Shown: one piece after another, positions 43,543 through 52,182 of the stretch
Position numbering within the stretch: position 1 is the stretch's first letter
Layout of the letters: every line of letters starts with the position of its first letter
Origin: Streptomyces werraensis
GTDB taxonomy: Bacteria > Actinomycetota > Actinomycetes > Streptomycetales > Streptomycetaceae
Reading direction: 5' to 3'
Assembly: GCA_014656175.1 (NCBI GenBank)
Contig: BNBX01000001.1
Span: 1,028,324-1,092,323 of the forward strand
DNA: 64,000 nt
Made by a program: the position numbers and the translations under genes
Notes under the pieces: model-generated
What the model saw: only the letters and a program-made list of their open reading frames with translations
Databases searched by the model: none
What the model was told of the DNA's origin: nothing

Positions 43543-44412
43543 CTACAGCTCAGATTGACGCCAGCGCTTCACCAAATCATCCAGGGACTGCTGCAGAAAT
43601 TTCCCGGTGAACGCCTGCCGGTAGCTTCCGGTCGAAATACCGACGGCACTCGCCTCAGCACCGTCGATCAGCCTGACAGCACCGGAGGGACTCTCAGCGG
43701 AACCGAACTCGCCGAAGTCGAACCCCGGAAATGCCAAATTCGGCGAGTGGTAAATTTCCGGCTCGGCCGGAAATGCGGAAAGCAGACCCTCATCCCGCCC
43801 GACCACTTGCCATGATCCGTTCACGACCTCCGTATCATCACTGTAAACGGGGAACTTGCATGCGGAGGAATGTTCGGGGTGCACAGCGTCGAGGGAACGG
43901 AACTTCTCTCCGAAGATTCCGAACGCCACGCCGAACCTGTTGCGCGCGACCACGATCACCGCATACCAGGCGTCATCGACGGGAACAGCAAGAATGTCCC
44001 CCACCTCGGGCCGGGCAGAACTCCCTGCTCCTGCAATTACGAGGCGGGAGATATCCCCAGCGGACACATCCACGAGGTTCGCCGCTTCGCTGTTGACGAA
44101 TTCCAGCAGGATGTTCGCCAGGTCATTCGGGGGTACAGGGCCCCCACCGTCCTCATCGGACAGGCCCGCTAGGAAGTCAGCCACGTCCGTGAACACCGAG
44201 TCACCCATTTCGGACACCCTGGACTCTGCCGGGCCAGAGTAGGCGGTTCCGTCCGCCAGAGTGGCCTCAAATTCGAGAGGGGCAGAGTAAATGGCTTCCG
44301 ATGACCACTTGAAGAGCTCCAAGAACTCCTTCAAGGATGGCCGGCCACCTGCAGTTTCGGAGAACTCCAGCAGAATCGCCCTCAGCTTTGCGTTCACACG
44401 TTCGCCACTCAC
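43543..44412 (-). CDS. Probable immunity protein (Imm26-like) for the RHS toxin
   Basis: A 289-residue soluble, acidic protein directly after the toxin. Its central part (GDILAVPVDDAWYAVIVVARN; then VNGSWQVVGRDE) resembles the Imm26 family. The GTG at 44412 overlaps the toxin stop (GTGA) and has GGAGGG six bases upstream, within the last toxin codons. That makes immunity translation depend on toxin translation. Codons here use A/T third positions far more than the rest of the window, as in the toxin tip. This suggests both were acquired or exchanged together. Family call moderate; role by position strong. Confidence 0.75.
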   Translation of the reverse strand: MSGERVNAKLRAILLEFSETAGGRPSLKEFLELFKWSSEAIYSAPLEFEATLADGTAYSGPAESRVSEMGDSVFTDVADFLAGLSDEDGGGPVPPNDLANILLEFVNSEAANLVDVSAGDISRLVIAGAGSSARPEVGDILAVPVDDAWYAVIVVARNRFGVAFGIFGEKFRSLDAVHPEHSSACKFPVYSDDTEVVNGSWQVVGRDEGLLSAFPAEPEIYHSPNLAFPGFDFGEFGSAESPSGAVRLIDGAEASAVGISTGSYRQAFTGKFLQQSLDDLVKRWRQSEL

Positions 44413-47400
44413 GGGCACCCTCCATTCTTATAGCTCTCGTAGGCAAGATATGCGGGCTTTTTTCCTGACTCCATCGGGTTGTCGCGATTCCCTCGATACG
44501 TTGGCCCCCTCCCGACGTAGGTACCGAAGTACTCCATCATCCGCTGTTCGAGGAGACGCGCTTGACCGTATGTCCTGGTACCCGGAAACACGCTCATCTT
44601 GTCACCCTTTGCAGGGCTGAACCGATCATGATTGTTGCCGTGCCGCCTCTGAACCGTCGCCGGCGTTTCGTTCGGACCGAACCTGCCAACGTAGTAAACT
44701 CTGTTATTTTTGTCCACCAATACGTAATTACTATGACCTGGAGCATCCATTTCGGTGAGGTCAAAGGCGGGACCACCCGAGTTGTGAACGAGTACCGGAG
44801 TCCCGCCCGCCAGCACATAGTACGTATGGAGGTCGTCAACCGTGAGATTGTAGGTGCGGGCATGCCTGGTGAAGGCATGGTTTCCGGTGACGATGACCGT
44901 GTCGCCGGTGTCGGTGCGCAGGGTCATGCCGGCGGTGAGTTCGCCCGCTTCGATCCAGCTCTGTTCGGACGGGGACCAGAAGGGGTGCTCGTGAGTTGCG
45001 GTGAGCTTCTCGATTCCGTCGGCCGTGGCGATCGACAGCTCGTTGAACTGCTTGTCGTCATCGGTGACGATGAGACGGGTGACCTTGCGGGACCCCGTCT
45101 CACCGGTTTCGGGGTCGGTAGCCAGTACCTCGTCCCCGAATGCGACGTCCTCGATGTCCTTGGTGGTCCCATCGGCCATGAGGACGTCCGTCCCCGCCAG
45201 GAAGCACTTGCAGCCCCACCCCTTCGTCTTCCCGACGGCCGAGGCCGCCGATGCGCTCCTTCCCCCGGTGACCAGCGCCGCGATGAATCCCTCGATCAAC
45301 TTGCCGCGCTCGAACGCCCTGAAGTCCGACACGCACTCGTTCAAGTTCGCGACGCAGTAGTTGGCGGCGATGCGCTTGGCCTCCGCCACGTCGTCGTGGC
45401 GCAGCAGGTACTTGTACGCCTGACGGCATGCCTCCCGGCCGAAGCACGCGTTGCCCGGACCGTCGTTCTCGTAGATGGGCGTCACCCAATAGTCGGTCTC
45501 GAGTGCGTCACCGTTAGGACTGTTCGTCAAGAAGTGATTGAGCAGTTCCTGGATGTCGTTCGTCCGAGGCGTCTGGGCGGCGTTCCACGTGACGGTGTTC
45601 TCCCAGCTGCCACCGCCACCGTGCGGCGTCCCCCGCACCGTGCCGTCGGAGTCCAGCCCTCCGTCCGGGTCGCCCTGGGTGCCGCCGTCGGGGCGGGTCC
45701 AGCCCTTGCCGTCGTTGCAGCTGTCACACCAGAGTCCGCTCGGATCGCTGTGGCTGACCGGACTGTTGCCGCTGTACGCGTAGCCGTTCATCTGGAGCGG
45801 GTCCGCGATGTCGATGACCGGGTCCGCCGAGAGGAAGCGTCCGGAGTCCTGGTCGTACTCGCGGGCACCGATGTGGGTCAGCCCGGTGGCCGTGTCGTCG
45901 ATGCCGACGCCCAGGTAGCCGCGCTTGTTCGGCCAGACCGACGGCTTGGTCCCGCGGGTCTCGCCGTAGGGCTTGAAGGCACGGCGGGTGACCGCCTGGC
46001 CGCTCGACAGGGAGACCGCCGTGTTCGCCGTGCCGAGGTGGTCGGTGAGCAGCACGCTGAGTTGGTGACCCGATGTCGCGCCGTTGCTCGTCGTGCGGGT
46101 CACCGACGGTGCGCCGGCCTGCCCGTAGGTGCGGGAGGCCCGGACGATCGCCCCGGCGGCGTCGGTCGTCACCTCGGTGTCGCCCAGGTAGAGCGTCGAA
46201 CCCGACGGGGAGTTCTCCAGGACGCGGTTTCCGGCGGTGTCGTAGACGTATGTGGTCTTCTTGCCGTCGTCCGTGATCGTGTCGAGCTTGTTCTCCTGCG
46301 TCCAGGTGAGGTTCTGCGTGGTGGTGGGCAGGTCGCGGACCTCGGTGTTGCCCGTCGCGTCGTACGTGTAGCTGCTGCCCTTGCCGGCCGGGTCGGAGCT
46401 GATCCACTTCATGGTGTGCGGCTGGGGCGTGCCGTAGCCGTACTCGAGGGAGACGTTCTTCGTCGCGTCCGCCGGGTCGTGCTCGGTCATGGCGGTGCGG
46501 TTGCCGAGCCAGTCGAAGGTGAAGGACTGGTGGTAGGCGGTGCCTCCCGTGGAGACCGTGGCCGCGTCGGGGGCGGTGGCCGCCCGGGTGGAGGCCAGCG
46601 AGGTGTCCGGGCTCGACACGTCCGTCGACGCGTCGGGGGCGTCGGCCACCGGTCCTGACGAGGCCATGTAGTCCGTGCGGGGGCCCCAGGTCGCGCCGTT
46701 CGACGCCTTGCAGCCGTCGTCGGAGCCGGTCGGGGTGATGTTCGACGTCCAGGCGTTGAGCAGCTCGCCCATCACGTCGTAGGTGAAGCACTGGGTGTCC
46801 CACGACGAGCCCGAGGCGTCCGTCAGCCGGCGTGCGTGGGAGGTGATGGTGCCGGACTTGTCGTACGAGTAGTAGCCGTCGGCGATGCGGTGCGGACCGG
46901 AGGTCTCTCGGTCCGTGACCGTGCGCTGGAGCCGGCCGGTGTGCGGGTCGACGAAGTTCGTCGTCCACACCCGGTACGGCTGCGCGCCGGACACCGTGCG
47001 CAGGGCCTCGCCGTAGGGCGAGTAGCTCACGTCGGACGTGTACCAGGCCAGGCCCGACGTCGACTCGGGGAGGCCGTCCGCGTTGTAGCGGGTGACGACC
47101 TTCTCCTGCGCCAGCCCGCCCACGGCGGGCAGCGTGACCGACTGGACCTGTCCCGTGACGGGTGTGTAGGTGTACGCGTAGGCGTACGTTCCGGCGACGC
47201 CCGTCGTCAGCGAACCGGGCGGGACCACCGTCTCCTTGCCGGTGGGCCGGTACTCGGTGTCGTAACCGGTGACGCGGTCGACGTAGTCCCCGTTCAGGGT
47301 GTGCCGGATCGAGGCGACCGGCTGCCCGAGCGCGCCCGGCAGGCTGTCGTACGTGAACTCCTTGACCGGGACGGCCGTCGCGGAGCCCTCACGGACGGAC

Positions 47401-50400
47401 TCCACCCGGCCCAGCTCGTCGTACTCGGTGTACGTCGTCCTGGACTCGGCGTCCGTCACCTTCTGAGGCCGGTCGGCCTCGTCGTACCACGTCTTCGTCT
47501 CGCCCGTGTCGGGGTCGGTGGCGGAGGTCACCCGTCCCCGTGCGTCGTACGTGTACGTCCACGCGTTGCCGGCCGGGTCGGTGACCTTGGTGCGGTAGCC
47601 GCGCGCGTCGTACTCGTACGAGGTGGCGCGCCCCTCGCTGGTGCTCCCGTCGTCCTTGTAGTGGCGGACGGAGGTGACCCTGCCGAGGGCGTCGGTGAAG
47701 GTGCGGGTCCGCGGGACCGTGGAACCGGCGGGGTCGACGTACGTGCTGGTGTCGCTGTAGTAGGTGTAGGTCGCGTACGCGAAGTCGCCGTCGTGGTACG
47801 TCGACTCGCGCTGCTTGCGCTCCAGGCCGTCGTAGCGGTACTTGATCCAGCTCGGGATCAGGGACCGGGACCTGGGGGCGAAGAGCTCGGCGGCCGGCTC
47901 GCCCTTCGCGAGATACCCGCTGGTCTGCTCGTTGACCAGGCCATGGTCGTTGTAGGTGGTGTCGGTGACGACACGGCCGGGGCCGTGGGCTTCGGACTGC
48001 GTCTGCACGGGGCGCATCAGGCCGTCGTAGATCACCACCTGACGGCTGTACGTCCCGTCGTCCTTGAGGCTCTTGGTGGTGGCCGCGGCGGGGCGGGTCG
48101 TCTCGGCGGTGGCGATCGCCGCCTGGTACGAGATCTCGACGTCGGGCGACTTGCCGCCGGAGGAGCGGGACGGCGACCAGCCCTTCACCAGGCGCCCGAG
48201 GGCGTCGTACTCGTTGCGCGTGACCCGGCCGTTGGCGTCGGTGACCGTCAGCGCCAGGCTCCGGCCGGGGTCGAAGGTCGTCGTGACGGCATGGCCCTTG
48301 GCGTTGATCACCTTGGTGGCGGTGACCGGCCCGCCGGCGTCCGCGGGGGTGTACTGCGTCTCGGCCGTGCCGACCCCCGGACTGGTGACCGTGCGGACAC
48401 GGCCCAGCGGGTCGTACGTCGTGCTGGTGACGACCGAGTAGGAGGTTCCGGCACCGTCGACACCGGCCTGGGAGGTGAGCAGGCCCTTGGTCGGGGTCGC
48501 GCCGTACGACAGGCTGTCGTAGCTGTTGCGGACCGCCTTGACGAGCTTGGTCGCCGGGTCCGCGGTGTCGTACCCCGCGCACGAGGTGCCCGTGGTCCGC
48601 TGTTCCTTCGTCAGGCCGATCAGCCACGCCGTCGTGTTGTGTACGTACGCCGTCCTGGTGCAGCTCTGGTCGGACAGGGTCTCGCCGGTGCCGTTCGGCT
48701 TGACCACGGACGTCTCGACCTGGACCGGCAGACCGTAGGTGTCGTCGACGGTCGTCAGGGTCCGTACCGCCCGCCAGCTCGTGTCGACGGTCTGGATCTC
48801 GTCCGACCGTTTGACGCCGGTGCGGTGTGCGAGCAGCGGGTCGAGGGCGGTGCCGTTCTCGGCCTCACGGGAGCGGGAGGCGGTCTGCCTCGACCAGGGG
48901 AAGCTCAGGGCACGCTTCTGCACCCGCTTGTCGGAGTCCAGGTAGGTGATGCTCTCCGCCGTCATGCCCGCGTACTGCGGTGCGTCGTCGGTGACCAGCG
49001 TGTACTTGCCCGTGGAGTCCTTGACCTCCCCGCCCGTGCCCTGGAAGTACCGGGTCTCGGAGTACGACTGCGCCTGTGGCTCGCCCGACTGGGAGGTGGT
49101 CTTGCTCCCCTTGGTGACCGCGACCTGGCGGTAGCCCTGCCAGACGCTGAACGTCCGCAGGGACGGGCGGGTGAACTCGTCGTCGTTCTTGGCCCAGGCG
49201 GGGCCGGTGTACTTGTACGTCGTGTGGACGGGTCTGCCGTGCGAGGTGACCTTGTCGGTCTGGGTGACGGAGTGGACGACGTACTTGTTGAACCACGACT
49301 TCGCCGGCGTCTTCTCGTCACCGTCCGGCGACCAGCGGACCGGGTAGCAGGTGCCGTTGTCCTTGCCCTTGTCCTCGGCCGGCTCACCGGCGCAGCCGCC
49401 CTTGTACTCGACCTCGATGTCACCGCCGTGCTCCGTCGCGACCGTACCGATGCGGGGCCGGGTGAAGGCGGGACGCTGGTCGTTCGGGCCGCTGGGCACG
49501 AGGTTGGGAAGCTGGCGGTCCTTCAGTCTCGCGCGCAGGGGTGACGTGGAGCCGACCGAGTACTCGGCGAAGCTGACACCGTCCTTGTGCTGGAGGGTGC
49601 CGGTGGTGTCACCGGGGGCGAAGCCCCGGCGGGTGATCGAGTTCAGCCACAGGCCGGGGGCCGTGTCGTACCAGTCCTCCGGGAAGGACTGGTGGAGCTG
49701 GTAGGTGTCGACCTTGCCCAGGCCGGTCTGGCCGGCGCGGGCGGCCTTCGTCGTCACCGTGTCCAGACGCATCTGCGTCCAGAACGACGGGAAGGCGGGG
49801 CACAGCTTCGACGTCGACTTGCAGTTGAGGTTGCCGGGGGTGTCCCACCAGGGGCGGTAGGCGCCGGGGTCGTCGGTCTTGGCGAAGTTCGCCGCGTCGC
49901 AGGCGGTCTCCGACTTCAGGCAGCGCTGCTCGGCGCCGAACTCGACCGTCGCGGACGGCTTGGTGAGATCGGAGGAGCGCATGCCGTACTCGATGGTCGT
50001 CGGGTAGGCGGAACGCTCGTACTGCTCGGGGGAGGTGAACTTCTTCTTGACCGCGTAGTGGTTCGTCTCCTGCTTCCAGTTGACGACCATCACGTTGCCA
50101 TGCACGTCGACGACCTTGTCGAGGCCCCAGCGCCAGGCCTGCTGCCGGCCGGCCCCGCAGCGGGAGTCGGCGAACGCGGTGGCGTGACAGGGTTCCCCCG
50201 GGTGGTTGCCGAAGACGGGCACGGTGGAGACGGAGTCGGCGTCGGCGTGACCGCCGCCGACCTGGTCGAGGCCGAAGTAGTACTTGGTGCCGTCCGTGGT
50301 GGTGACGATCCAGTACTCGCCGTTGTCGTCGCCGTTGGTCCCGCCCGTCCTGTGCTCGACGCGGGTGCCGTCGTCGGTCTGGGCACGGTAGACCTCGGTG

Positions 50401-51701
50401 TCGGTCTCCGGGTCGCTGCCCGCGGGTGCGTCCCGCACGAGCTCGACGTTCCTGCCGCCCAGGGACATCACCGCGTTGTACGACACCCAGCACAGGTCGG
50501 AGGTCTTGTCCGCCTTGGCCGTGTTGTTGGGGGTGCCCGCGTCCAGGGTCTTGCGGTCGTCCTGGCAGGAGCGGTAGCGGCGCTCGATGTGACCGGGGTC
50601 GTAGCCCCAGCCCTCACCGATCCAGGAGGACTGGGGTGAGGAGACCGCGACGCGGCCGTCCACCGACTGGGAGTTGTAGCTGAAGGTGATCTGTGGAGCG
50701 GGACCTGCCGGAGCGGCGGGAACCGTCAGCGGGTACGACCAGGTGAACGCTCCCGAGGAGCCGCCGGCCTGCCAGGAGCCGCTGGAGGCCAGCGGCGTGG
50801 CCTTGAAGGTCCCTCCCGCGCCTCCGCCGGAATCGACCGCGCCGACGACGGCCGTGTCGCCGCTCGCCGCGGCCGGCGTGACCGAGGTGCGGTACGCGGC
50901 CCGGGCGACGGAGGGGCCGGTGGCCCCGGGGGTCTCCGCCACGGCCGGTGTGACGGTGCCGTCCGCCGCCGTGTCGACCGTCGCGGTGATCGTCTGGGTC
51001 CCGGTGTCGTTGGTCGTCTCCAGTTCCTCGTACGTCTGGCACGCCTCGACATCGGGCGTGGTCAGGTAGCACTCCGGGAACTGGACGAAGCGCAGCCGGG
51101 AGGCCCAGTCCGCGCCGTAGAGGTTCTTGAACTTCGCGTAGTCGAGCTCGACCGAGACGGGGACGGAGCCGGTGGCGGGTGCCTGGACGGTGATGAGCGC
51201 GCCGTCGACTCCCTGAGAGACGGGCGCGGTACGGGCGGCGACGGACACCTGCCAGGTGCCGGTGGGCGCCGGCTGGTCCACGGCCTGCCCGAGGCTGACG
51301 GGAAGGTCCTCGACCGGGGTGAGGCCGGCCTGCCGGGCGTCCGTGCCCGCGCGCACGGTGGCCTGGTCGGCCGTCGCGGCGGAGCCGAAGCTGACGAGCC
51401 CGGAGTCGGCGGCGGGCGCCGTCGCCGTGCCGGCCGGGGCTTGTTCCAGGTCTGCGGGGACGTCGACCTTCAGGGTTTCCAGGTCCCGCTCGAAGGCCTC
51501 GCCCGAGAGCGGCTTATCCTGGTCGAGCGCCTCGAGGTCGAGGGTTTCGCGGCCCTTCTCGGCCACGGACGGATCGGGCGGAAGGGCCAGTGACTGCGTG
51601 GGCAGGAGGCCCACCAGCAGGGCCGCCCCGATGGTGGGCACGACGGCCGCGCGCACACGGCGCGTGCGACCACGGCGGGCAGGTGAGTAGCGACCGAACA
51701 C
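44409..51701 (-). CDS. Secreted RHS/YD-repeat polymorphic toxin with Hint domain and GIY-YIG-like nuclease tip
   Basis: A 2430-residue protein. Residues 1-~37 form a Sec-type signal (RR-rich start, hydrophobic core, SLALPP). The middle carries many YD repeats (YDALGRLVKG, YDARGRVTSA, YDELGRVESV) and ends at the RHS core boundary (GLTHIGAREYDQDSGRFLSADP, near residue 1945, quoted in part). A ~200-residue linker leads to a Hint self-cleaving domain from Cys2164/Cys2166 (CKCFLAGT) to VLVHN (Asn2307). The last ~123 residues hold YVLVDKNNRVYYVGRFG, an RRH, a LLEQRMMEYFG glutamate and a NRDNP asparagine, the order expected for a GIY-YIG nuclease. The tip is GC-poor. Confidence 0.85.
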   Translation of the reverse strand: MFGRYSPARRGRTRRVRAAVVPTIGAALLVGLLPTQSLALPPDPSVAEKGRETLDLEALDQDKPLSGEAFERDLETLKVDVPADLEQAPAGTATAPAADSGLVSFGSAATADQATVRAGTDARQAGLTPVEDLPVSLGQAVDQPAPTGTWQVSVAARTAPVSQGVDGALITVQAPATGSVPVSVELDYAKFKNLYGADWASRLRFVQFPECYLTTPDVEACQTYEELETTNDTGTQTITATVDTAADGTVTPAVAETPGATGPSVARAAYRTSVTPAAASGDTAVVGAVDSGGGAGGTFKATPLASSGSWQAGGSSGAFTWSYPLTVPAAPAGPAPQITFSYNSQSVDGRVAVSSPQSSWIGEGWGYDPGHIERRYRSCQDDRKTLDAGTPNNTAKADKTSDLCWVSYNAVMSLGGRNVELVRDAPAGSDPETDTEVYRAQTDDGTRVEHRTGGTNGDDNGEYWIVTTTDGTKYYFGLDQVGGGHADADSVSTVPVFGNHPGEPCHATAFADSRCGAGRQQAWRWGLDKVVDVHGNVMVVNWKQETNHYAVKKKFTSPEQYERSAYPTTIEYGMRSSDLTKPSATVEFGAEQRCLKSETACDAANFAKTDDPGAYRPWWDTPGNLNCKSTSKLCPAFPSFWTQMRLDTVTTKAARAGQTGLGKVDTYQLHQSFPEDWYDTAPGLWLNSITRRGFAPGDTTGTLQHKDGVSFAEYSVGSTSPLRARLKDRQLPNLVPSGPNDQRPAFTRPRIGTVATEHGGDIEVEYKGGCAGEPAEDKGKDNGTCYPVRWSPDGDEKTPAKSWFNKYVVHSVTQTDKVTSHGRPVHTTYKYTGPAWAKNDDEFTRPSLRTFSVWQGYRQVAVTKGSKTTSQSGEPQAQSYSETRYFQGTGGEVKDSTGKYTLVTDDAPQYAGMTAESITYLDSDKRVQKRALSFPWSRQTASRSREAENGTALDPLLAHRTGVKRSDEIQTVDTSWRAVRTLTTVDDTYGLPVQVETSVVKPNGTGETLSDQSCTRTAYVHNTTAWLIGLTKEQRTTGTSCAGYDTADPATKLVKAVRNSYDSLSYGATPTKGLLTSQAGVDGAGTSYSVVTSTTYDPLGRVRTVTSPGVGTAETQYTPADAGGPVTATKVINAKGHAVTTTFDPGRSLALTVTDANGRVTRNEYDALGRLVKGWSPSRSSGGKSPDVEISYQAAIATAETTRPAAATTKSLKDDGTYSRQVVIYDGLMRPVQTQSEAHGPGRVVTDTTYNDHGLVNEQTSGYLAKGEPAAELFAPRSRSLIPSWIKYRYDGLERKQRESTYHDGDFAYATYTYYSDTSTYVDPAGSTVPRTRTFTDALGRVTSVRHYKDDGSTSEGRATSYEYDARGYRTKVTDPAGNAWTYTYDARGRVTSATDPDTGETKTWYDEADRPQKVTDAESRTTYTEYDELGRVESVREGSATAVPVKEFTYDSLPGALGQPVASIRHTLNGDYVDRVTGYDTEYRPTGKETVVPPGSLTTGVAGTYAYAYTYTPVTGQVQSVTLPAVGGLAQEKVVTRYNADGLPESTSGLAWYTSDVSYSPYGEALRTVSGAQPYRVWTTNFVDPHTGRLQRTVTDRETSGPHRIADGYYSYDKSGTITSHARRLTDASGSSWDTQCFTYDVMGELLNAWTSNITPTGSDDGCKASNGATWGPRTDYMASSGPVADAPDASTDVSSPDTSLASTRAATAPDAATVSTGGTAYHQSFTFDWLGNRTAMTEHDPADATKNVSLEYGYGTPQPHTMKWISSDPAGKGSSYTYDATGNTEVRDLPTTTQNLTWTQENKLDTITDDGKKTTYVYDTAGNRVLENSPSGSTLYLGDTEVTTDAAGAIVRASRTYGQAGAPSVTRTTSNGATSGHQLSVLLTDHLGTANTAVSLSSGQAVTRRAFKPYGETRGTKPSVWPNKRGYLGVGIDDTATGLTHIGAREYDQDSGRFLSADPVIDIADPLQMNGYAYSGNSPVSHSDPSGLWCDSCNDGKGWTRPDGGTQGDPDGGLDSDGTVRGTPHGGGGSWENTVTWNAAQTPRTNDIQELLNHFLTNSPNGDALETDYWVTPIYENDGPGNACFGREACRQAYKYLLRHDDVAEAKRIAANYCVANLNECVSDFRAFERGKLIEGFIAALVTGGRSASAASAVGKTKGWGCKCFLAGTDVLMADGTTKDIEDVAFGDEVLATDPETGETGSRKVTRLIVTDDDKQFNELSIATADGIEKLTATHEHPFWSPSEQSWIEAGELTAGMTLRTDTGDTVIVTGNHAFTRHARTYNLTVDDLHTYYVLAGGTPVLVHNSGGPAFDLTEMDAPGHSNYVLVDKNNRVYYVGRFGPNETPATVQRRHGNNHDRFSPAKGDKMSVFPGTRTYGQARLLEQRMMEYFGTYVGRGPTYRGNRDNPMESGKKPAYLAYESYKNGGCP

Positions 51702-52182
51702 GACGGGGTCCCCCCGGACCAGTGAGGCGGGACCGGGTTCGGACCACGCGTGATGGCGTATCAGATGAGCTGATTTTGTGCAGCGTCTGTGAAGTTCCGC
51801 CAGATCGACCGCGCGGATGTGATCACCATCACGTTACGCAATACTTCATAACGCTCCGTAACGCACAGTTCTCGCCTATCCGAGGTAACGCCGACACCCG
51901 CACTTCCCTGAGGTAGCGCGCGATTCACCGGATTCAGCCGCAAACACTCGTCGGTGCGGGGAATTTTTGTCCGGCTTGGAACTGAATTGACGTCAGCTCG
52001 CGTGTCCCGCCAGGCAGTTGACGGCAATTCGTGTCCCCCGGAGGTACGGCCCCGGTGCCCGATCCGCTCATCCCGTGGGCTCGACGCGAAGCGTGACGTC
52101 GGCGCGCTCATGGGTCATCATCGGCTCGCCCGGCCGCGCCTGTTTCCGCGCCGGTTCCAAGGGGGGAAGGGGAACTCGCCCG
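51702..52182. promoter_or_regulatory. Divergent promoter region of the RHS toxin and DNRLRE protein genes
   Basis: About 480 bases, more A/T-rich than the surroundings. It holds a CRP-like site (51818-51833) and a cluster of TAACGC motifs: GTTACGC inverted at 51833-51839, TAACGC at 51849-51854 and at 51859-51864 (10 bases apart), and GTAACGC at 51885-51891. These lie 130-190 bases from the toxin start and 290-350 from the other gene. Confidence 0.55.
51818..51833. promoter_or_regulatory. CRP-like binding site
   Basis: TGTGATCACCATCACG matches the TGTGA-N6-TCACA pattern at 9 of 10 defined positions. It lies 117 bases upstream of the toxin start codon. Streptomyces Crp recognises this type of site. 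Confidence 0.5.
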
